64,000 nt of DNA, taken from the NCBI GenBank assembly GCA_022925895.1, contig JAKSYS010000159.1, forward strand, positions 38,176-102,175, read 5' to 3'. Below are positions 51,147 through 62,635 of this stretch, piece after piece. The translations under genes were made by a program, and so were the position numbers. The notes below the pieces were generated by a model. That model was not told where the DNA came from. It saw only the letters and a list, made by a program, of their open reading frames with translations, and did no database searches. The stretch is from Fragilaria crotonensis. Taxonomy: Eukaryota; Bacillariophyta; Fragilariophyceae; Fragilariales; Fragilariaceae. Numbering within the stretch: position 1 is the stretch's first letter; each line of letters opens with the position of its first letter.

Positions 51147-54100
51147 TGGTTGCTCGCCTCGTACCACCGGTCCAAGGCTCTACCGTCGAGGAAAAAATAC
51201 TCGACCAATGTCTCCGATCATTGGTCGAATCTACCTACGGCCGTTAAGAACCTACGCTTAACTGCTATTAATTTCCCTCGCCTTTTGGATTCGCCAGCAA
51301 CGGATTTAAACTCACCCTTGAAGGCAACAGAACTTTTTAAGTCCACCATGCAGAACTTACCTCCGCCCTCCCTTGCCCCTCGCGCCTCTAGGTCCGCCTC
51401 CAAAGGCGCTAACCCTGACGCGTTCGACGCTAACGTCGACTACCCCGCCGAACTCGGCGCATCTCCTGTCCCTCCTGACACGCCCACCCATCCCGCCCTC
51501 TACAAAGGTGCCCTAGCCTATGGATCTCCAAAGAAATCCAAGCTCCCCTCCCGTGTCCGTTACATCCCTTCTCCAACCACTACCCCTGATGACGATCAGG
51601 ATCTCCCAAACAACAAGAAGAAGAGGCGCACCTCTGAGAAAGGTCCCGCCTATTTTGACGTCTGCAAGTTAACCTCCGACGACATCGATGATATTATTGA
51701 AGAGGATCGCAACCTCCACCCCGACGAGCGCAAGCAGCAGGCTTTGCAGCTCCACCACAGCAGGACACTAAAGTTAGCCACAGGGCTACTTCTACCACCA
51801 AGAAGGCTGCAAAGATGCAGACCACTACAACCACAACTACCATGGACAACTACTACAACAAAATGGGCGAAACTACAAACAAAAACGGTCCAACTACCTT
51901 ACCTGCTGCATCTACCAATGTTATGAGCAATAACATTGGACCTACTGATGTTTTTACTACAGAGGAGCACACTACTACTGCCGCCAAGCGCCGCACTAAC
52001 CCGAACAAACACAACGTAATCGATCTCACCGATGATACGAACGACTTGAAAACGCCCCAGAAAGCTCCAAATTCGCCTCCCACGCTCACCTACAAGTCCA
52101 GAGCCAACACTCCAAGCATTCCAACCGCAAAAGTTACCACCTTGACCAACTTTGCCCAACCTGCTCACAATCCAATTTTCAAGCTCCGGGTGCATGAATC
52201 CATCTGGCTTCACCACCCTTCAGAAGACATGCAAAGATCTCCATGACTGTCTCTTTGCTCATCTTTTTAACCTCCCATTCCATCCTTCACCATCAAGGTA
52301 TCAGCCTCCCAGCCAGAAAGCAATGCCAGGAGAATCCAAAGAACCTCCCACACTCATCCACCCCAGTCATCCTGGCCTGGAGTCAGAAATCGCCACTTTT
52401 ACCCACAGAATTGCTTCCTTCGGTTATACTCCAACCCTCACTGAGTTTACTGGCTTTCTACAGCATCATGAGGACCTTGAAGACCTTGTCATAATTGCCA
52501 TCAAGATGACTGGAGATGAACAGTTGATGCCCATTCTTGATTTGCTCATCCTCGTTCGCAGCGTAATCGGGCAACGAAACTCACACTCCGTGCCGCCAGC
52601 ACACCGTATGGTCGACATCCTGGCCAAATTTGAGCGAATTCCGACAGATGGTTCTCGAGAAATGACTGTTCAAAATTTTCCCTCGCCCCCGCGCGTATTG
52701 GTGGACGTCGACAACTCTGCAGCCTCGCGAACGCAAACTATGACGTGTCATGACCGCAGTGCTGAACTCGGGACTCGTAATTTTGTGCCGAAACTCCAGA
52801 TTCCGTCAAACTCCCTTCGCGTCAGCGCCACAGTCCCCCGACAACCGCCGTATTTACAGTCCGTGTTATCCCGAGACACCGTCCCCGCGTCCCAACGTCA
52901 ATGACCATTCTGCCGATGACGCATCCACTCGACCATTTTCCCAGCCCGCTTCGCCTACCGATGACTCGTTTGATATCGACCCTTTTGTCCACTTTGCACC
53001 ACGCGGCCCCCTAACTGCTGAAGAAAAGGCCTTGGAATCGTACTGTGATGATGATGATACTGTCGAGTTTACTGTCGTGGACGGTACGGCGATCCAATCC
53101 AGTCCACCCCAGTGTGCCTACAGAGCCCACAATCCCACTGATCCCAGCCTTTCCTCCACTTCCTTGAGTGTCCAGCATCCTGTTCCTATCAAATTGGAAG
53201 ATTTACCCCTCTTCCCTGACTCTGATTGTGCTGATGTTGGTGAAAATTATTACTCCCCCAGTGATAATTCACCAACTAAGCCATCTGTTAACTTTACCCT
53301 GCTTCTGACCCTGTTCCTGACCCTGAAGTCTTACCAGAAGTTGAAATCATGCCAGAACCCATGATCATTGAAAGCATTGAAGAGGAATTTGTGGAAGAAA
53401 GTGCAACTAACCCAATTTTGGAGGCACTTAATGAGCTACCCAAAGCAGCAACTCAACAACCAGTCCGGATGCTACCCCCACTTTTTCCTGAACCACCCCT
53501 AAGGCATTTGAATCCTCTTGCCCCAGTTCACCACCGCCCTTATGCAATGTTCCAGGACCCAGCTCACCATCCATCGTCGGCCTTGATGTTCTCAGAAGCT
53601 ACGCTGGACGACCCACTGAACGGTACCATCCATCTACGCGACCTACCGCTTTGCATCGAAATCAGCACCACTATTGCAGCTTTCTGTCTCAACTTTCTCG
53701 CCGCTCCACCGGAAGTTCATCACATTCGCGACATCACGTCATCCGACATGAAGCCTATATCGCGCCACATCACTCTCAGACACCAGATGCCAAGTCCTAA
53801 CTCCCCTCTGTATTCCCGCGACGACAAGTTCTACCTACTCGGCATGATTCACACTCTGAACCGTGCTACCAACTTGCTAACCCAGCATTTCACCGACGAA
53901 CAACGCTCCCTTTTGACCTTCGGCATCCCGGATAAGTACTACGACATCACCCGCGACTTCTACGAAAACCCTCCCTACTGCCCGATGGAAACGACATGTG
54001 CTGTCGGACTCATCTACGCGCTCCGACTCTACTACATAACCCACCACCGCCACAGCACCTACCACCGACACGGTTTTCGCCAACACGACCTCTACCCGAA

Positions 54101-56270
54101 ACATTTGTTCCAGATCGCAAAAGATATCAAGTCTACCGCCGCCGCTCTAAGTTTGTTCCCTGATACCACTACTTTTCGGACGCTCCCTCGCTTTGCTAAC
54201 CATGCCTTCTTTGAAGCCGATCTTTTCCCTACCTTTTGCATTCCTTATCGCGGATTGAAACGCTACCGGAAAATGTTTCGCGTGGACTTGAATTTCGCGC
54301 GCGCGAATCCCTATCTTGTCGCATACACGAATTCTTTTCGATTGGACGACGAGGAACAACGATCGATTGCCTTGCGAACTGCCCAGACAATCATCCGCCT
54401 TGCCTTATTCGAACATGGTCTCATTAATCGCAAGACGCGACGACGATCGAGGGAACCAGAATTATCCAACAACCGCTTCCATATTGGCAACCTTCCACCT
54501 GCAGATCTATTCTTGTCCAACTTTGCAACCTGCTTCCCATGATTACCAGGCCCTCCCTTGTTCAATTGGATCTTGATGATGTCAATGATGACACACTTGC
54601 AATCAACTATGTGGTCTGCCAACCTCTGGACTTCCTCCAACTGTTTACCCTGCAACCAACTGAAGCAAATGAGGAAACCTACTACATGGATGTCTACTCT
54701 GACCTCACTCCAGTCCCTACCAACGGCATCAACTTCTCGATTGACTTCCTTCCGCACTTCGAGTATATCCTCTACCGAGTTGCGCAACTTGTGAATCCAA
54801 AGGACCCGACCGGCATTCTCCCAGGAACCATCCTCCTCCCCACGTTATCATGTTCCAAGGCTCCCCACTTGCGTCCAACTCCTACTCTAATGGTTCATCA
54901 ACTGAGATTGCTAAACCTACAGCAAGAGCAGGAATCTTCCCCACCACTTTCAACCATGATCAACAACCAATCATCAGCAACAGAGATGGAGAACCCTACA
55001 ACAGATTGTCAGTCCAAGCTTTGTTCAAAGCCCAACTTGCCAAACCAATTCTTTCCTATCACATTGGCGACCCCGACTGGATTCCAACCAGCGCCGCTAA
55101 CCTGCGTCGCCACCCTGATTCCAGTAAGTATCACGTCGCTCGCGATCCCAAAACGGTCCCCTTTTCCTTGGCTATTCGCATGATACCAGTTTTCACAACT
55201 GGTCCACTTGAGGAATCCATCTATCAAGCCTGGGCATTGCCACATCTCATTGATGCCCTCCGTGACCCTGAGATCCAACTTTTCAACAATCATCTTTCTT
55301 ATTATTATAATGAGAAAGAGTCTCATCCTGAGTTTCCATTCATTGATCAAATGGGACCTGATTCACCCTTTTCAGCCAATGGCTACAATGGTGAGTCTAG
55401 TCTACAATGTCTGTCTTATCCTGGTTGTTATGCTGGTTACTTACCTTTTTCTATCTGTGATAGCCTAGGCTGTCCCAATCAGATGGAATTAGTTACAAGT
55501 AACAACATAATTACCTTCCAACAGGATACAACTACATTTTCTGGACCACATTTCGCATGTCTTGCCGTAAAAACTCGCCGTTCCGCTTTATTTTCCGATC
55601 CGACTCGAACCCCGGACCCCAGCACGAAATTTCTGCACAAAACGACCCACAAAACGAAAATCTTGCAGCAAACGAACCTGAAACTACAGTTTTCGCGCGA
55701 CGACCCTGACAGCGAAATCCACACAAAGTGACACTACCAGCGAAAATCCAACGCAAAACGACGCGCACAGCACGGAAACTCACTCCCAACAGCTAATTTC
55801 CGACGCGGAAACTACATACGACGAACACGCACAAGAAACTCAACAACTACCGGAACTCAACCAAATCTCGCGTTTTTGCCACCAAACTCGCCCGAAACAA
55901 GCAGTTCACACACCAAAACACCCTCTAACTCACCTCCAACTGCGAAATCATCAACTGGACCTCTAAAACGCTTTTCCGATGCATTTTCAGGCATTCTCAC
56001 GCCGAAAAACGTAAAATTACCTCACGATCCGGCCACAACCGACTCGAACCCACAACCTTCGATTTCAACAACTTTTTCGACGACGCCCAAAATTATACCT
56101 TCCAAAAACTTACCACCCCGGAATTCGAACCCTCAACCACCAAATCCGTCACAAAATCTTTCGCAACCCCAAACTCAACAAAGCAAAATTATTCAACCTC
56201 CCAATACGAAACCTACCAAATCTACACAAAAACGGCCATTCTGAAAATGATCACCAAACTCCTCCAGAAA
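50993..56270 (+). pseudogene. Extra coding-like region of the Copia element, unknown protein, many frame breaks
   Basis: Starting at the LTR-embedded ATG, coding potential continues through at least eight pieces in changing frames: 50993-51247, 51150-51926, 51815-52246, 52152-52904, 52750-53364, 53349-54542 (the longest, 397 codons), 54539-55183 and 54850-55731, then 55876-56244. Each overlaps or abuts the next, as in a long protein cut by small indels. Composition is Pro/Ser/Thr-rich with a SUMO-interaction-like VIDLTDD at 52016-52036. The 53349-54542 piece has a folded-looking core (LCIEISTTIAAFCLNFL, CPMETTCAVGLIYALRLYY, LFPTFCIPYRGLKRYRKMF). No known domain is recognised. It could be an N-terminal extension of Gag or a separate accessory protein. 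Confidence 0.5.
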
Positions 56271-57883
56271 CTCAAAACTCGCTTCCGCGCCCAACTCCGC
56301 GCCAGGCGACCCATGCCACCTTTGCATACCCACCAACTGTCGACACCTTCTTTGACGACGACACCGATCATGACTCAGAGCAAGAGCCAAAACACATCCA
56401 GCAGACATCGCCTGACGCACTCACATCCTCCACGCGAACCGACTTCACTTATCCCCCAATTGAAGACCTAACCAAGACGCTTTTGAAGTACGCCAAAAAT
56501 GCAAACCTTCGCAAATTGGCTTACCCAACCGATCTTCAAGCACGCCGCCGCCATTTTAACACCTTCATCGACAACCTTCGAATTGTTTGCAACATTTCCC
56601 CGTGGACGCGCCAAGTCTTTGATCTTTGGCCAAAACAAGTCTCTTATTCACACCCATTTGTTGGCACCGCACTTTACAACCTGATCTTTACAAACGTCTG
56701 CGACCCTTGCCAAAAACATATCATTGATGGCCCACCAGACGCCCGCACTGCGATTCTTACTCTACGACGCCATTGTGCACCGCTAACTCCTGATCACGTC
56801 GAGAGAACTCGCGAAGCCTTTTGTTCTATCAAACAACCACATCATGAAGTCGCCACCTCTTACCTAAACCGCATCCGCATCCTTACGCGCGACTGCTATC
56901 ATGCTGGAATCCCCAACACCGACGCCGAACTCATCAAACGCACCGTTCGTGGTGGAAGCAATCACTCCTTTTACGCCGCATCTTATCAACGCTTCGACGC
57001 CGATATCCGCCGAGCTGAACTAAACGACGAAGCTCTGCCACCATTCGCCGAACTTGAGAGCCATCTCCTCAACATTGACGAATCCCGTGGTCTCACACTA
57101 CCGTCTCAGAATCAACGCAACTACAATCAGCACGCACATTCTACCCGTCAACAATCTCACCATTTTCAATCGCGCCACCCCCAAACTACCCATCGTGTTT
57201 TCACACAACGTCAACAACAAGCTTTCAGCTCCATCCTTCGCCCATATTCAAACCCTAATGGCAACAATCAAAACAGAAGTCATCCACCGAGACCACCGCA
57301 AAACCATTCGCGCCCGTTCCGACCTCCTACAAATCCTTCGCGACCACCTTTCAACAACCCGAATCAACGTCGCCCACCACCTCCTTCGCCTCGCCCATCC
57401 AACCAACCCCAACGGAACAATCGACCACCTTTCCGACCAACGTTGAATCCAAATCAACGACCATCACCCAATGGATCTAACATCAATCAATCGCGCAACT
57501 CTGCATCCAACGCAGCTACCATCGTCTGCAATAACTGCGGACGCCTCGGCCACTATTCGCGCAACTGTACCAACCCAGATCCAACCAAAACAATCGCGCA
57601 TCCAACCCGCAACGTTCAACCAACAATGAAAACGCTGCTCCTCGCAATCAACAACGCTTACTTTGTTACTGACTCTAGTCAAGACTCCCAAAATCATTCA
57701 AGATACCATCACCAAGCTTTCAAAGCTTCCTCCTTGATCAACTTGATGATCAACAAGACAACATCCCATGGCCCAATCCCACTCTACCTCAGATGCCTAT
57801 CAATCAACCTCTACTTGATAGAGATTATCTTCCAACTGCCAACCATGCTCCTCCCAACTCTGGAGCCACAGCTTATTTCCTGA
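56270..57883 (+). pseudogene. gag: Copia Gag with zinc knuckle
   Basis: The open frame from about 56483 to 57883 contains the typical Copia capsid region (YPTDLQARRRHFNTFIDNL, WTRQVFDLWP, VATSYLNRIRILTRDCY) and ends with the nucleocapsid: a long Asn/Pro/Arg-rich basic stretch and the CCHC knuckle CNNCGRLGHYSRNC at 57527-57568. Upstream at 56270-56470 an acidic stretch in another frame probably belongs to the same protein. It is the best preserved gene of this element, but one frame change follows before protease. Confidence 0.85.
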
Positions 57884-58020
57884 TGACCCCAATCACCATA
57901 CCAAAGATTTGGTCCCCACTCCTTGCAAACTGGCTACCTGACAGTGGTGCTACCAGCCATTATACACCACTCTTCAGCGACCTCAGTGATGTTGAACCCT
58001 GCAGTGTCCCAATCTCCTAG
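57793..58020 (+). pseudogene. pol: Copia aspartic protease
   Basis: The catalytic site reads WLPDSGATSHYTP, the DSGA form usual for Copia elements, at about 57937-57960. The frame is cut at 58020, and further protease sequence (LADGSTKMSTHKG-like, then LTDVYFVEGLSH-like) continues in other frames to about 58160. Confidence 0.8.
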
Positions 58021-58407
58021 CTGATGGCAGCACCAAGATGTCTACCCACAAAGGCACAACTGAATGTCACTTCACCACTGATGATGGCCTCAAATCCATC
58101 CTAGGTCTCACTGATGTCTACTTTGTTGAAGGCCTAAGTCACAGACTACTCTCCTGACTGCTCTATCATGCACTCAAAATTTCAGTGTCCTGATCAAGAA
58201 CAGAGCTACCACCATTCAACTCCCAAATGGCTCCACCTACACTTGGCCAATTATCACCAGAGAAGCACCAACTCCACACCAAGCCTTTTCAACCACTTCC
58301 AACCCCAAAGTTCCCTTTGACCTTGACTCTGAACCAGAAGAGCAACACTTTGATGACACTACAACCCCATTGACACTGATCAACGCCGCTCAGTCACTGC
58401 CTTACCT

Positions 58408-59330
58408 TTGGAACTGATTTATCGACGACTTGCTTACCGCAATTTTCGAAATCTCATGGTTGGATCCCTTCACCAAACATGGAATGATCATGTACTCACA
58501 CCTACTGTTGACCACAACTCCTGGCCTCTCCGCATTTCCATCAGTCAAAAACGCGCCAGAAACAAAACGCCTCAACGCCAAGGCACAGAACCCTTCCATC
58601 GCCTTCATCTTGACCTTATGCGCAATCCTTTCCGCTATGGTCTCACCACCAATTCAACTACTCAGCCTATCTGTTTATTGTCACAACCCCAGGCAAACTA
58701 ACAGGTTGGATTGGTCTTCCAACTGAAAGCACAACTTCCATCCTTATTGCTCTAAAGCAATGGCTGACTGATACAGAACTACTTGGCCGCACCCAATCCG
58801 TCCGTTTCATCCGCACTGATGCTGGATCTGCTTTTACATCAACAAAATTCATCTCTGAATGCACCTCACTTGGTATCAAAGTTGAAGCTGCAGCCCCTGA
58901 ACATCAAGAAATGAATGGTATTTGTGAAGCAAAATGGCGTGAAGTCCACAACACTGCCAACATTCTCCTCAACAATGCAAGACTTGGAGGTGCCTTCTTC
59001 CATCATGCCCATGCCTATGCAGTTCAAATCCTAAATGTCTGCCCTGCCAAGAATGTTATTGATCAAGATGGCAACCCAACAACTCCCTATCAATACAGCT
59101 TCCAACGCAAGCCTTCCATTGCCAACTTTCGTGTCTTTGGATGTCCTACCTTCTTCAAACGCTATGAACCAACTTTCCGCAACAAACATCACATATAAGC
59201 AACAACTCCAACGAGCCTCTCGCGAATTTTCCTCGGTTTCCTGACAACTCCGCAGGCTGGCTAGTCTACTCCCTGACCAACCCCAAAGCCTTGTCATCAC
59301 CCGCGATGCCTACTTTGATGAAGACTTCAA
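58408..59330 (+). pseudogene. pol: Copia integrase
   Basis: Pieces show the HLDLM Asp (about 58600, in FHRLHLDLMRNPF), the second Asp in RTDAGSAFTS (about 58815), and Glu in EMNGICEAKWREVHN (58911 onward), the DDE triad of a retroviral-type integrase. The C-terminal part includes TPYQYSFQRKPSIANFRVFG, the standard Copia end. Frame changes separate the three acids. Confidence 0.82.
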
Positions 59331-59789
59331 TTCAGCTCTATGTTTTGATTCCAAACCCTTCGCTGGAGCCGTCCCCATCCGCTCCCATTTAACCCAAATG
59401 GACTCTGCAACACTCCCGAAAACTCTGAACCATCTACTTTTCACCAAACTGGATCTGCAGCCAACCTTGGCAATCCACCATCAACCTTCATTGATGACAC
59501 AAATCCACTGCCCTCCCTGACTGCCATCCCTGAATCAACTGATGACAATACTGATGAACAACCACCTGGAACCATGCCTAACCCAACCCATGCAGACCAT
59601 CACAATGAAGCAATCATCCAACATGGTCCAACACCACCCACACCACATCAAATCAACTTTGTCACCCATCAACAACATCATTCCCAACTCCACAAGATGA
59701 TGACCATCTACTTCCAAGAATGCAATGAAGATCTACCAACTATTGATCCCATTCACTCTGCCATGATGACAATTGACAACTCTCCCAGC

Positions 59790-60870
59790 AACAATTCACA
59801 AGCCAACCCCAGGAACCTGTGGACAAATATCTTCCAGAACCTCAGTCTCTCAAAGCTGTTCTCAAACTTGATGATGATGTCCGCAATGCTTGGCTACATG
59901 CAATCAAAATGGAAATCAAGAACCTCATTGACCATGATACTTTCATCCTTGGACAAACCCCACACAAAGATGAACTCATTATCCCAGTCAAACTTGTGCT
60001 CAAAGCAAAACAAACTGCATCTGGAAAACTTGACAAACTAAAGCTCGCCTTGTCGCCCGTGGCGACCTGGAGAAACGTCTCCTGAAAAGAGTTAAAGCCA
60101 TCAACCAACAACGACTCCTTGAACAACGTCAAGAAATTGCTGAATCTGCTACCTCTTCACCTGGCACTCCAAAACCTATACCTGTTGAACCACTCATGTA
60201 TGAAGACACCTGGTCACCCTGTGCATCTGCAAGAGGGTCAAACTATTCATTGCAACCATTTGTGCATCCAGAAGAAGTGTCAAGAGTGCTGACTTCATTG
60301 GTGCCTACCTCCAAGCCAAAGTTATTGGCGCCACTTTGTGAAACTGCCATTGGAATACGCCTATCACTTCCCTGAATACGCTAAATTCTTTGGCTCCCCA
60401 ATGTTACTGAACAAAGGAATCTACGGTCTTGTCTACTCCGGCAAATATTGGAACATTGAATTTTCGGAATGGCTCTACTCCCAAGGTTTTATCAGTCTCC
60501 TTCCGACCGTCCTATTTTGTCCGATACGACAAACACAATCAATGGCTCCGTCTACTATTTTTCGTCGACGATATGCTCTACGCTGGAAGCAACGATTCCA
60601 TCGAAAAACAATTTGAAGATTCCGTCCGCAATCGCTTTGATGTCAAATTCCTCGGCCCTGCGCAATGGTTCCTACAAATGCGTATCCACAAACTCCGACT
60701 CAAGCTACACCCTCGACCAGCACCGCTATGTTTTGAATACTCTTCAACGATACGATCCAAACTCCGAATTCCCAGAACGAGATACTCCCTTCCCTCGATT
60801 ATACTTTCAGCAAGGATAACCGCCCCGTAACCGCCTCCGACCTGACTCTCGTCGAACAAAAGCAACAACG
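59790..60870 (+). pseudogene. pol: Copia reverse transcriptase
   Basis: Begins with the RNAWLHAIKMEIKNLIDHDT helix. Then comes a template-grip region with NKGIYGLVYSGKYWN (about 60410), and the catalytic FVDDMLYAG (about 60560-60590; most Copia elements have YVDD). It ends with LGPAQWFLQMRIH. At least three frame changes split it. Confidence 0.83.
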
Positions 60871-61099
60871 CCTTCCGTTCCGCTCTGCTGTCTGCACTCT
60901 CCTCTACCTAGCATACAACACAAGAGCTGACATCCTATTTGCTGTCTGCAAACTTGCTAAAGCATGCATCTCTCCTGGCATACCTGATTTTCGAGCTCTC
61001 ACCTGGCTCATTGGCTACCTCCGACGTCGTCCCTACTATGCCCTCAAATTCTATCCCGATGGCACTTCAAACCCCATCTATGACATCTGCATCCATCAT

Positions 61100-61654
61100 C
61101 GCATTCCATACACTGATCTCACTGTCTTCTCTGATGCCAGCTGGCAAGACTGCCCCGATACTGGCCGATCTACTGTTGGATACATGATCTTCTACAATGG
61201 TGCTCTTATTGAAGCAAATTCTACCATGCCAACACCTGTTGCCATGTCTACCTCTGAAGCTGAATATATGGCTGCATGTTCCGCAACCATGGCCACCGCT
61301 CACATCCGAATGCTTCTCTATGATATGCTCTATCTTGGCACCAAACAATGGCGTGAAACCACTCAACGTCTCCCTTCTATCCCTGCCATCCTCATGATTG
61401 ACAATGAAGCAACTGTTCAAATCGCCAAGAATGGCAAACTCACTCGCAAAACTCGCCACATTGAACGCCGTTTCCACTTCGTCCGTCAAGGCCAACAAGA
61501 CGGCATCCACCAACTTCATTGGATTCCCTGTGACTCCCAACTTGCCGATATCCTCACCAAGACTCAACACTCCGGCAAAATTGATCCTCACCTCACCAAG
61601 ATCTTCTGTGTTCTCCCCGACCACATGCTTTCATCACCGGGACCAGAGATCTGA
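61100..61654 (+). pseudogene. pol: Copia RNase H
   Basis: The frame 61184-61654 holds the RNase H middle and end: GALIEANSTMPTPVAMSTSEAEYM with the catalytic Glu, a MIDNEATVQIAKNGKL with the next Asp, and the end motif HWIPCDSQLADILTKT. The first Asp (FSDASWQDCPDTGRSTVG) is upstream near 61130 in the same frame. The stop lies about ten bases before the purine tract and the 3' LTR. Confidence 0.85.
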
Positions 61655-61664
61655 TCCAAGAGGG

Positions 61665-62261
61665 TGTTAGAGATCTACTGTCACTCTGTCACACTGTCAC
61701 TCGTAATTACTGTAAGGTTAAATACCATACGGTAATACGGTAGACAGTCCTTTATTTTCCTTCGTCTGTCCGTGACTCGTGCCAGTAGTTCTGCGAATCA
61801 GAACTCTGGATCCCGCGACCACACAAGGAATTTAAATCATGTTGCCCTGAGTTTCCCTAAGTATTCAAATCTGTTATGTTGTCAATTTTATTGACAACAC
61901 AACTTTACTATGGGATTCATAACTCAAACACCACTCAACAAGTGGGATTAAAGCAACATAACTTTGTGAGACTCAACTAATATTGGAGATCTCACTTTCA
62001 TTTTTCATCTACATTTTAACTTATAATTTCCACAAACCAAAAACAGTAAAGGCCTTTACTACTTAGTTCTACATCTTCTACATATTTGTAACAACAAATC
62101 TACCATCATGGTCCACATCTTCAGGACTCCTACGCCCAAAGCTGGACGATCCGTCACGTTCGCTTCCTCTCCCGTCAAGTCCGACGGCAGACTTCTAGGT
62201 CCTACTAACCTTAAGTCTACCGTCGGCCAGTACTCGCGTACCGATCACACGAATACTGTCA
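61665..62261 (+). repeat. Copia 3' LTR (597 bp)
   Basis: Same as the 5' LTR except for three single-base losses (TTTT to TTT twice, CC to C). It carries the same ATG (62108), whose frame here runs out into host DNA to 62338. Confidence 0.93.
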
Positions 62262-62266
62262 ACTTT

Positions 62267-62635
62267 CTATTCCATTATTGGCTATTCTGGTTTGTACGTT
62301 TGTACTCGGAGTACTTTGTACTTTGTACTTTGTACTAGTAGTATTGGATACGTACTTGTACGTATTACTGTAGTGGTTTCTCCCAACCCTGCAGCATACT
62401 CGCTGGAGTACGACTATTATATATATTTAAACAGAAATATGTATACAACTTTGGAAGTATTTCGTGGATAATCCGAGCATTCTGAGCACATGTATGATAC
62501 TGGAGCATGACCAAAACAAAAACCCACCGCACGAAGAGAGTCTATAATCTATAACCAATCTAACCAATTTAACAACCATCCTCCCCTGAACGTCCTCCCA
62601 CAAAAAGACTGAGCTGTGAGGAACCAAACTCTTCA
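62267..62635. other. Intergenic, GTAC-rich
   Basis: 369 bp downstream of the Copia insertion. GTAC/TTTGTACTT units are at 62290-62410 (GGAGTACTTTGTACTTTG). No gene is supported. Confidence 0.55.

Larger units (their letters stand above)
50547..62261 (+). mobile_element. Ty1/Copia LTR retrotransposon, 11.7 kb
   Basis: LTRs at 50547-51146 and 61665-62261 start TGTTAG and end CTGTCA; target duplication ACTTT lies at 50542-50546 and 62262-62266. Domain order Gag-protease-integrase-RT-RNase H on the plus strand is that of Copia. A purine tract (AAGAGGG) precedes the 3' LTR, and the internal region opens with TGGTTGCTCGCC, a possible tRNA primer site. At 11.7 kb it is about twice the usual Copia size because some 5.3 kb of extra coding-like sequence precedes the recognisable Gag. 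The LTRs differ only by three missing bases in short T and C runs. The coding region is split by many frame changes. Confidence 0.93.

Noticed and set aside
61067-61624. 185-codon minus-strand frame in the Copia element
   Set aside because: It lies opposite the RNase H domain whose motifs are clear; no independent evidence.
62108-62338. 76-codon frame as a separate host gene
   Set aside because: Its first 51 codons are the 3' LTR copy of the element's start; the rest is random flank.
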